From Calditrichia bacterium (GTDB lineage Bacteria > Calditrichota > Calditrichia > RBG-13-44-9): DNA of 9,716 nucleotides. The translations under genes were made by a program, and so were the position numbers. The stretch's first letter is position 1, and each line of letters begins with the position of its first letter. Shown here piece after piece: positions 1 through 5,622 of this stretch. Below the pieces are notes generated by a model, which made no database searches, was not told the DNA's origin, and saw nothing but the letters and a program-made list of their open reading frames with translations. The stretch spans positions 1 through 9,716 of the forward strand of contig JALXCH010000659.1 of NCBI GenBank assembly GCA_026991005.1, written 5' to 3'.

Positions 1-644
1 ATGATTTCGTTATTTTCCATGGGAGCATCCAGAGGGATGGGATGGTCGTACCAGTACTGCTGGGGCTGATGCTGATATTGTTGCACAATTTCCCGGAATT
101 GGGGATCGAGATTTTCCGCCGCACCCAGCGGTGGCCGTAAAAGCACATTGGAGGTAAATAAAATCTGCCGGGCCGGTTGTTGAATGGGATGAGGATTTTT
201 CCGGGTAATTCTAACCCGACGTTTCCGGAATAATTCTCGTTCCACTTCTTCTTTGTGTAAATAGATGTCCACACCTTCGGGAAAGAACATCCGCCAGGCC
301 TGTAAAAACGGTTTCTCCTCATTCTGGTCGATGGGTTTTAAATCAGCAAAGAATTTTGCCTCGGTAGATTCTATTTCCTGTTTTATTTTATCTTTAATCT
401 GGAGAATGAATTGCGCCGGGGAACTAAAAGACGGGTGGTTTTTCAGTTCGTGCAGTACATTTGCGGCAACCGACCACTCGGGGTGTTTTTCCATGAATAA
501 GTAAATTAAACTCGCCTTAAAGAAATTTCCGGGATTTCTGGAACTATCTTTACCCTGAAATGTTTGCAGCAGAGAGTTAAAATCAGGTAATTGAGCAATC
601 AATGAAGCCATCCACGATTGAAATTTTTCCCAGTTTTCCTTCAT
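1..644 (-). CDS. Uncharacterised protein, N-terminal 214 residues (3' end outside window)
   Basis: An uninterrupted minus-strand frame runs from an ATG at 644 to the window edge (214 codons, no stop). I do not recognise the family. The product starts MKENWEKFQSW and has no signal peptide or membrane segment. It appears mainly alpha-helical at first, with a charged stretch around residues 75-110. A basic patch (about residues 137-152, LFRKRRVRITRK) is followed by a beta-like segment 'ILFTSNVLLRPPLG' and then a Q/Y/W-rich stretch with 'QYWYDHPIPLD' just before the edge. That WYDHPI segment looks like a conserved core motif, but I cannot name it. The start is supported by an AGGG about 9 nt upstream and a promoter candidate at 690-718. 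The neighbouring ATG at 649 is out of frame and stops after two codons. The gene is divergent from the secreted-protein gene at 899. Coding status is likely; function is unknown. Confidence 0.75.
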   Translation of the reverse strand, partial: MKENWEKFQSWMASLIAQLPDFNSLLQTFQGKDSSRNPGNFFKASLIYLFMEKHPEWSVAANVLHELKNHPSFSSPAQFILQIKDKIKQEIESTEAKFFADLKPIDQNEEKPFLQAWRMFFPEGVDIYLHKEEVERELFRKRRVRITRKNPHPIQQPARQILFTSNVLLRPPLGAAENLDPQFREIVQQYQHQPQQYWYDHPIPLDAPMENNEI

Positions 645-689
645 ATCATATCCCTATTTTTTATTCCGGAAACAATAAATCACATGTGC

Positions 690-718
690 AAGATAAAAAG
701 GAAAGCAGACTGTTTCAA
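690..718 (-). promoter_or_regulatory. Candidate sigma-70-like promoter for the leftward gene
   Basis: Read on the minus strand, TTGAAA (718-713) and TATCTT (695-690) are separated by exactly 17 nt. This would start transcription near 683 and give a leader of about 40 nt before the ATG at 644. A perfect palindrome CACATGTG (681-688) lies at the predicted start site. The match is by eye only; -35/-10 matches arise by chance in AT-rich DNA. Confidence 0.35.
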
Positions 719-814
719 AATAGAGCTTACATTTATCTTGAAAAAATGTACGAGAAACCGGTACTGATAAAAGCGGGTAAAATGTCACGACTTCCTGTCC
801 GATACATAAAAGCC

Positions 815-843
815 TTGATAAGTAGGGAATTTAAGCAGATATT
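815..843 (+). promoter_or_regulatory. Candidate promoter for the secreted T9SS protein gene
   Basis: TTGATA (815-820) and GATATT (838-843) are spaced by 17 nt, pointing toward the gene that starts at 899. A Shine-Dalgarno GGGAG (887-891) lies 7 nt before that ATG. The divergent spacer 645-898 holds this promoter and the opposite one at 690-718; I see nothing else in it. Confidence 0.35.
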
Positions 844-898
844 ACGTAATGTTAGATGTAACACAAGTGTTCCTCATTATAACATCGGGAGAATTTTC

Positions 899-1414
899 AT
901 GTTAAAATTAACTCCACTTTATATCCTGATACTGGGTGTGTCCCTTGCTCTGGGAATCACTTTGCAGGAGGCGTACCAGAATGCCTCACCGGGGCTGGGG
1001 TACGACAGATTAGTTCTTTTAAACCCGGATTCAATTTACACCGGTGGGCTAAATATTGTGGATGAAAAAGTGGGTATCAAAGGATTTGGTGCTATAATCG
1101 ATTTGAATAACGACTCGATCTCGGTTACGGGACAATCGATTATTGATCTGGATGGTTGCGTCATCATTAACGGAGCTGCCGGGTTGTATCTGGACGGACC
1201 GGTGGTTTCCCGGGTTTCTCAATGCACTTTTTACGGAAATCAGTATGGTATTCTCATCAAATCCGGCGATGCCAGTATTGTGGTGTACAATACCATTCTG
1301 GCTCATCAATTCCGCTATGGATTTGCTTGCCAGAAGAGCACGCAGCGCATATTGTATTACCTGGATGCGTTTCAGAATACTCAGGGAAATTATGTGGAAT
1401 GGTGCCCGGGCTGA
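899..1414 (+). CDS. Secreted beta-helix protein, 5' part ending at an in-frame TGA (171 aa)
   Basis: This is the N-terminal section of what reads as a single 645-codon gene (899-2833). ATG 899 follows GGGAG with a 7-nt spacer and begins a signal peptide (MLKLTPLYILILGVSLALG, residues 1-19). The open frame extends up to 602 but crosses the promoter region and lacks a ribosome site, so I reject the longer start. Residues about 45-165 have the short alternating beta-strand and turn pattern of a right-handed parallel beta-helix (pectin-lyase-like), for example 'GAAGLYLDG' and 'SQCTFYGNQYGILI'. The frame stops at TGA 1412-1414 after 'EWCPG'. The same frame then continues without frameshift into typical beta-helix ending text. 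Alone, this product would be an exported, truncated helix without a sorting domain, so probably not surface-anchored. It may therefore be the 5' half of a pseudogene. Confidence 0.7.
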   Translation: MLKLTPLYILILGVSLALGITLQEAYQNASPGLGYDRLVLLNPDSIYTGGLNIVDEKVGIKGFGAIIDLNNDSISVTGQSIIDLDGCVIINGAAGLYLDGPVVSRVSQCTFYGNQYGILIKSGDASIVVYNTILAHQFRYGFACQKSTQRILYYLDAFQNTQGNYVEWCPG

Positions 1415-1441
1415 GGTGGAGGTTCTTATCAGGCCTTTGCG

Positions 1442-1463
1442 CCGCAACCTGGTACAGGTTGTT
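1442..1463 (+). other. Stem-loop downstream of the in-frame TGA (SECIS-like candidate)
   Basis: Bases 1445-1450 (CAACCT) pair perfectly with 1456-1461 (AGGTTG), with an extra G-U at 1444/1462 and a GGTAC loop (1451-1455). The loop starts 36 nt after the TGA, and a G is among its first two bases. This falls at the outer edge of the general description of bacterial SECIS elements. The bulged U typical of the E. coli fdhF element is absent, and a 6-7 bp hairpin can easily arise by chance inside a gene. Confidence 0.25.
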
Positions 1464-1558
1464 TAACCAGCAATCCGCAATTTTTAGATCCTGGCAGTTA
1501 CCTCTTTTACCTTCAGTCCAACTCCCCGTGCATTGGTAGCGGTAAAGATGGCTACGAT

Positions 1559-2833
1559 ATGGGAGGTATTTTCTACAACGATATCCCCGAAGCCCCGGAC
1601 AGTTTAACTATCCAGGCAGATACCAGCCAGGGAACCATCACCCTGAAATGGAAAAATCCCACCCGCACAGTGTACGGTAATGCGCTGGATTCTCTTTCTG
1701 CCATTCGCATTTTTCGCAACGATTCCCTGATTGCCGAGTTGAACCTGACGGATGAGAGTTACGATTCTTCTTACACCGATGTCATTCCACAGGGTGATTT
1801 TTACCGTTATGGCGTGTGTGCGGTAGATGGCAATTCCATTCCCGGGCGCATTATTTACGGATGCGAAAAATGGTACGGAGATCCCATTCACGGAATCGTT
1901 ATCTGGGATCTGGATGTAACTCCTATTACAGGACAGGCCCTGGTGGAGGGAATTCGCGCCACAGGGTACAACGCTCCCATTTACCTGAGTTACACATCCG
2001 CTCGCTACCCCCTTACCCAGGATGTTCAGGCCGTATTTGTGTGTTTGGGGATGTACTCCAACAACCATCAACTTACCGATGAAGAAGGTCTGAAACTCAA
2101 GAACTATCTGGATCAGGGTGGCCGGGTGTATATGGAAGGTGGAGACACCTGGTGTTACGATCCTCAAACCGTGGTTCATCCTTACTTTCACATCCTGCCA
2201 ATTGGGGATGGGAGTTCCGACCTTACCGCAGTAGTGGGAGATACCGGCACCTTTTGTGACGGACTCTTTTTCAACTATCAGGGAGAGAATTCCTGGGTGG
2301 ATCGCATTGCTCCTTCGGGAACCAGCCAGCGCATTCTACACAATTTGAATACGCTTCATGGAGTGGCAGTGGCTTATGATGGTGGCAGCTACAAAACCAT
2401 CGGTGCCAGTTGTGAGCTGGGGGGGCTGGTGGGAAACACACCAAACAGTACCCGGAATGAGCTCATACGGCGTATTCTGTTGTTCTTTGATGTGATTTCT
2501 CCCAATAATATTTCCGGAAATTCCGCATCCTCTCTACCGCAGGAATTTCTCTTGCAATCCAATTATCCCAATCCTTTCAACAACCGCACGGTGTTTACTT
2601 TTGCGCTACCCTGGAATGGGGATGTCCAGTTACAAATTTTCAATGTTGCAGGGCAAAAAGTTTACCAGATGGAACGAAAGGGGCTTCCGGCTGGATGGCA
2701 TCGGATGAGCTGGGAGGGAATCGATTCTCGTTCGCGACCAGTGGCAAGCGGGCTGTATTTCTACCGTGTCACAGCGTACTCCTCCCGGGGCAAACAAATG
2801 GTGCGCACGGGAAAAATGCAACTGGTAAAATAG
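1559..2833 (+). CDS. Secreted T9SS-sorted multidomain protein, 3' part (FnIII-like, amidotransferase-like fold, sorting domain)
   Basis: This is the C-terminal section of the interrupted gene. Coding text really resumes at 1415 (GGGSYQAFAP, then SPCIGSGKDGYDMGG, the usual end of such beta-helices). ATG 1559 is only the first internal Met and lacks a clear ribosome site. In the joined protein, residues 228-320 resemble a fibronectin type III domain (PEAPDSLTIQ..., ITLKWKNP, then YRYGVCAVDG). Residues 330-532 have an alpha/beta pattern like the class I glutamine-amidotransferase/gingipain-type fold (IVIWDLD, VQAVFVCLG, LDQGGRVYMEGGD). No catalytic triad is assignable by eye. Residues 546-644 are a T9SS type A sorting domain (SNYPNPFNNRT, 'IFNVAGQKVY', 'ASGLYFYRV', ending MQLVK). 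By family knowledge this domain directs export across the outer membrane and anchoring or release at the surface. Expression depends on the fate of TGA 1412; otherwise this half lacks a signal peptide and would be non-functional. Confidence 0.7.
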   Translation: MGGIFYNDIPEAPDSLTIQADTSQGTITLKWKNPTRTVYGNALDSLSAIRIFRNDSLIAELNLTDESYDSSYTDVIPQGDFYRYGVCAVDGNSIPGRIIYGCEKWYGDPIHGIVIWDLDVTPITGQALVEGIRATGYNAPIYLSYTSARYPLTQDVQAVFVCLGMYSNNHQLTDEEGLKLKNYLDQGGRVYMEGGDTWCYDPQTVVHPYFHILPIGDGSSDLTAVVGDTGTFCDGLFFNYQGENSWVDRIAPSGTSQRILHNLNTLHGVAVAYDGGSYKTIGASCELGGLVGNTPNSTRNELIRRILLFFDVISPNNISGNSASSLPQEFLLQSNYPNPFNNRTVFTFALPWNGDVQLQIFNVAGQKVYQMERKGLPAGWHRMSWEGIDSRSRPVASGLYFYRVTAYSSRGKQMVRTGKMQLVK

Positions 2834-2848
2834 ATGTTTTAACCCAAT

Positions 2849-2893
2849 CTCATTCCCCTGTTCTCTTCTGGAAAAGAGGAGAACAGGGGTGAG
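2849..2893 (+). terminator. Strong hairpin after the secreted-protein gene (possible terminator)
   Basis: CCCCTGTTCTC (2855-2865) pairs perfectly with GAGAACAGGGG (2879-2889), 22 nt after the TAG stop. CTCA (2849-2852) and TGAG (2890-2893) can extend the stem across a 2-nt bulge. There is no good T-run on either side, so it may act as a transcript-end stabiliser rather than a classical intrinsic terminator. Confidence 0.45.
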
Positions 2894-3532
2894 GAAAAGA
2901 TTTTCTACGAAATTTCACGGGAAAAATCGACCCGGATTTTCTATGTTTTATCACATGAGGATTTTTGTTCCTGTGTCGCCTCCTACGATTTTTTTATCCA
3001 TTCCGCTTAAGAGAACTTTACGTGGGCCTCGGAGACGAAGTAACCGAACCGAAAAACCAAGGTTTGCACCTGGACGAAATACAAGGGAATAAATAGCGCC
3101 TGAAGAGACCTCCAGGGGAAAGAGTACAACATCAGTTCCAGATTAATCTTAATAAACAAAGCATACTCCAGAAATTAAATGAAGTATGTTAAGTTTACAG
3201 AAAAATAATAATATAGCTGAATAAAGAATTTTGGATTAATCTAACTTTAATTTTACACTTTTGCGCATAATCCACCAATAAAATCCCGGAATAACTTTTA
3301 TTTTTCTTCATAAAAAAAGTAAAGCTTCCGAATACTGCCTTCAAAAAATAGCTTGGTTAAAATTATTTTATGGGTATTTGTGGTGGGATAAAGATAAATG
3401 AATTGACCGTGCAAATATTTTGATGGTGAGATTTTTTATTAATTTTTTAAAATACTTTATCTGAAACAAAGAAATTTAACCGTTAAGAAAGACCGGGAAT
3501 TTCTGTACTTACGCAAAAATTCTATTTTTTCG
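2894..3532. other. Long AT-rich intergenic spacer, no convincing gene
   Basis: This stretch carries no ORF I would call. The only open frame is a 67-codon, GTG-started, very basic reading (2889-3092) that begins inside the hairpin and has no ribosome site. Bases about 2990-3130 are mixed in composition. Bases about 3130-3530 are markedly A+T-rich compared with the rest of the window. No tRNA, rRNA or riboswitch core was recognised. Confidence 0.5.
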
Positions 3533-3561
3533 TTGTACACATCAGGTAATCGTTTTATCAT
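3533..3561 (+). promoter_or_regulatory. Candidate promoter of the porin-like gene
   Basis: TTGTAC (3533-3538) and TATCAT (3556-3561) are separated by 17 nt. The -10 matches TATAAT at five of six positions; the -35 is weak. A start near 3568 would give a leader of about 40 nt. The -10 overlaps the left arm of the inverted repeat at 3558-3576. Confidence 0.35.
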
Positions 3562-3576
3562 TAAATCTTTTAATGA
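3558..3576. promoter_or_regulatory. Perfect 19-bp inverted repeat, operator-like
   Basis: TCATTAAA (3558-3565) and TTTAATGA (3569-3576) are exact reverse complements around a 3-bp centre (TCT). The repeat covers the candidate -10 and predicted transcription start of the porin-like gene, the position expected for a repressor operator. As RNA it would form a weak AU-rich hairpin in the leader. No regulator is encoded nearby, so the protein that would bind is unknown. Confidence 0.35.
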
Positions 3577-3594
3577 AGAAGTTACATCTATTAC

Positions 3595-3603
3595 AAAAGG
3601 AGG
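3595..3603 (+). promoter_or_regulatory. Strong Shine-Dalgarno that fixes the porin start
   Basis: AAAAGGAGG sits 6 nt before ATG 3610. It rules out the in-frame TTG at 3604, which directly abuts it. Confidence 0.8.
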
Positions 3604-3609
3604 TTGCGA

Positions 3610-4641
3610 ATGAGCCGGCTATATCTTCTGAAGATAGTGATGTCTATGTTACTTTTTACCATACAGGCGGGAGTGTCTTCCGGGGTAACATTTAGTGGTT
3701 ATATGTTCGGAGATTATTTCTGGATGGCTTCGCATCACGATGCGGATATTAAAGATGCGAATGGGTTCTGGATGCGGCGGATTTACCTGACCTTCGATTA
3801 TTCCCTCACTCCCAGATTTTCCACCCGGGTTCGATTTGAAATGAATTCCCGGGGCGATTTTTCTACCACCTCTTCGGCCCTTGTACCTTACATCAAAGAT
3901 GCCTACCTCAAATGGCAAATTAACCGGAACCATCAGATGTATCTGGGAATTTCCCCTCCCCCAACCTTTGACTACATTGAAGGTTTCTGGGGATATCGTT
4001 TTCTGGAGAAAACGGCTCTGGATTTACAACGCTGGGGTCCCTCCCGCGAGTTTGGTGTATCTCTAAAAGGTAATTTAGTAAGCTCTGGCACCTTGCAGTA
4101 TCATGTGATGCTGGGTAATGGGAATGGAAATAAATCTGAAACGAATATAGGGAAGAAATGGATGGGTGCTCTGCGCTATTTTCCTGTAAAGCAGTTTGTG
4201 CTAGAAGCTTATGCCGACTGGAATGATAAGCCAGGCCACACGGATTGGAAGACGTACCAGATTTTTGCCGGTTACCAGGGAAATCGATTTCGCATGGGAA
4301 GTAGTTTTTCCCGTCAGGTAAGGCAGACAACGGAGGGAACAGACACAATATTAGATTTGCTTTCCGTTTTTGCTGTGTGGGAGTTCCATTCTCAGTGGAG
4401 TGTAGTGGCGCGGGTGGATCGCCAGTTCGATCCCAATCCCGAAGCGGCAAAACAACAATACCTGCCCTTCCATCCCACTTCCAGTTCCACCTTTTTTCTG
4501 GCCGGGGTGGATTTTCGTCCTCATTCTGCTATTCACCTGATGCCCAATATCGAGATAATAAAATACGACCGAAACGAGCAGGGAGAAATCCCCACCAGCG
4601 ATGTGGTTCCCCGAATTACCTTTTTTTGCGTGTTTAAGTAA
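3610..4641 (+). CDS. Outer-membrane porin-like beta-barrel protein
   Basis: 343 residues. A signal peptide (about residues 1-25, MSRLYLLKIVMSMLLFTIQA) is followed by 'GVTFSGYMFGDYFW'. The rest is dense in alternating aromatic/polar strands typical of a transmembrane beta-barrel, for example 'RRIYLTFDYSLTPRFSTRVRFEM', 'AYLKWQI', 'REFGVSLKGNL' and 'FVLEAYADWND'. The layout resembles the phosphate-selective porin O/P type proteins and related uncharacterised porins of FCB bacteria. It would sit in the outer membrane and pass small solutes, with substrate not readable from sequence. The last residues (RITFFCVFK) are aromatic-rich but end in Lys rather than the usual Phe. The start is set by AAAAGGAGG at 3595-3603. 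The gene is monocistronic, convergent with the DUF2461 gene and preceded by a long AT-rich regulatory spacer, which suggests individual control. The barrel assignment is firmer than the subfamily. Confidence 0.8.
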   Translation: MSRLYLLKIVMSMLLFTIQAGVSSGVTFSGYMFGDYFWMASHHDADIKDANGFWMRRIYLTFDYSLTPRFSTRVRFEMNSRGDFSTTSSALVPYIKDAYLKWQINRNHQMYLGISPPPTFDYIEGFWGYRFLEKTALDLQRWGPSREFGVSLKGNLVSSGTLQYHVMLGNGNGNKSETNIGKKWMGALRYFPVKQFVLEAYADWNDKPGHTDWKTYQIFAGYQGNRFRMGSSFSRQVRQTTEGTDTILDLLSVFAVWEFHSQWSVVARVDRQFDPNPEAAKQQYLPFHPTSSSTFFLAGVDFRPHSAIHLMPNIEIIKYDRNEQGEIPTSDVVPRITFFCVFK

Positions 4642-4671
4642 GAAGACGGCTCCCGGGGAAGCAATCGGGTT

Positions 4672-5361
4672 TTACCAGGCAAGACCCAGGGCCTTACACA
4701 GGAAGCGCATCAGGGGAGCCATGGTGCGACAGGCCTGAGCAAAGAGGGAGAGAAAATCTGGCCCGCAGGCTGTGGACTCATCGAAATATACCACAGCGTA
4801 AAAATCCTTCCGCTTTAGATCTTCCACCAGAGGATGCCCAGGATCAAATCCCCGGGGAGCTCGTTTCAGGGATTCACCACCCAGCTGGTACTCCGGATAT
4901 TCCCGGGTGAAGGCAATAGCCTGCTCCCATTCTTCGGGATGCTCTACAATGGCGGTGCGGATTTTAATTAAAGACTTACTATCCGGATGCCAGGTTCCTG
5001 CTGCTGCCAGTACCTTGCCCGGCTCCAAATGTAGATAAAATCCCGGGGTGTAGGCATCCCGAGCCATTTCGTGCCGAAACTGAATGCCCACGTGTGTTTT
5101 GTAAGGACTTTTGTCCCGGGAAAAACGCACGTCCCGGTAAATTCGAAACATGGAACCGCCTACCGGTCGGGGATCAGCCACAAAATGGGGACTGAATTCT
5201 TCCAGATAGGGAGCAAAATCGGCGATGAAGCGCAGCACCGGTTGACGCACATCCCGCTCGTAGCGCGCCTTATTTGCCTGAAACCACAACCGATTGTTGT
5301 TTGTTTTCAGTTCCCGTAGAAAATTAAATAAAGCCGGGGAAAAATATGGGGTATCGGACAT
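4672..5361 (-). CDS. DUF2461 / TIGR02453 family protein
   Basis: 229 residues, a normal length for this conserved but functionally undefined family. Recognisable family segments are 'NNNRLWFQANKARYE' (21-35), 'FRIYRDVRFSRDKSPYKTH' (72-90), 'GFYLHLEPGKVLAAAGTW' (107-124) and 'LKRKDFYAV' (182-190). It is cytoplasmic, with no signal peptide or membrane segment. I chose ATG 5361 (MSDTPYFSPALF) because AGAGGT lies about 5 nt upstream and family members begin close to this 'F...L..L..NN...WF' region. The open frame continues to 5400, but its extra 13 residues do not look conserved. The gene is transcribed alone: the next gene upstream (mgtE) ends 261 nt away, and its 3' end faces the porin gene 30 nt away. 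No molecular role is established, and I do not infer one. Confidence 0.88.
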   Translation of the reverse strand: MSDTPYFSPALFNFLRELKTNNNRLWFQANKARYERDVRQPVLRFIADFAPYLEEFSPHFVADPRPVGGSMFRIYRDVRFSRDKSPYKTHVGIQFRHEMARDAYTPGFYLHLEPGKVLAAAGTWHPDSKSLIKIRTAIVEHPEEWEQAIAFTREYPEYQLGGESLKRAPRGFDPGHPLVEDLKRKDFYAVVYFDESTACGPDFLSLFAQACRTMAPLMRFLCKALGLAW

Positions 5362-5383
5362 TGTACACCTCTGATTTAATGAA

Positions 5384-5413
5384 TATCTAATCCTGAACAC
5401 TCCACAAAATCAA
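5384..5413 (-). promoter_or_regulatory. Weak promoter candidate for the DUF2461 gene
   Basis: On the minus strand TTGATT (5413-5408) and TAGATA (5389-5384) are 18 nt apart in an AT-rich stretch. An AT palindrome (AAATTTTAAAATTT, 5440-5453) lies just upstream. The -10 is poor, so this is only a position to test. Confidence 0.25.
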
Positions 5414-5490
5414 CAAAATTTATGTCTTCATTCAAAACAAAATTTTAAAATTTAAACAGCTACTCATCATTTCCGGAATTTTAGAACCCA

Positions 5491-5519
5491 CCTTTTTCCC
5501 GAAGCTTATGGGGAAAAGG
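5491..5519 (-). terminator. Hairpin in the mgtE-DUF2461 spacer (possible terminator)
   Basis: CCTTTTTCCC (5491-5500) pairs with GGGGAAAAGG (5510-5519) over 10 bp with one G-U, around a 9-nt loop. It lies about 100 nt beyond the mgtE stop in the transcription direction. No T-run follows on the minus strand, so termination here is uncertain. Together with the surrounding bases it also lies in a 35-codon open stretch (5484-5588, minus) that lacks a start codon. Confidence 0.35.
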
Positions 5520-5622
5520 AAATTTCTCCACCGGGTAGATGGGATGTTCGATTTCTGCAAAAGAATAAATCCGGGCCGCTGAACCCTTCTACCCTGAATA
5601 AGATAAATGCCCGGTACGGAAA

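Noticed and set aside
602..898. 99-codon N-terminal extension in frame with the secreted-protein gene
   Set aside because: It has no ribosome site, crosses both divergent promoter candidates, overlaps the start of the leftward gene, and would bury a good signal peptide that has its own GGGAG at ATG 899.
1412..1414. Alternative genetic code with TGA as a sense codon genome-wide
   Set aside because: Tryptophan is encoded by TGG throughout, rsmA ends naturally at a TGA (a backup TAA follows, so this is not conclusive), and the phylogenetic group suggested by the genes uses the standard bacterial code.
1143..1539. Overlapping plus-strand frames (107 and 105 aa) across the TGA region
   Set aside because: They are shadows in the other two frames of the beta-helix coding region. 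They looked at first like a frameshift continuation, but the true continuation is in the original frame.
2980..3130. Riboswitch or small structured RNA (glycine, SAM, cobalamin and c-di-GMP considered)
   Set aside because: Only short pairings are visible (AAACC/GGTTT, CCTGGA/TCCAGG), with none of the conserved core motifs of these classes, and the next gene lies about 500 nt away.
4642..4673. Short hairpin (CCCG 4652-4655 / CGGG 4666-4669 then TTTT) as a porin terminator
   Set aside because: The stem is only 4 bp with a 10-nt loop and the T-run enters the neighbouring gene's end; too weak to call.
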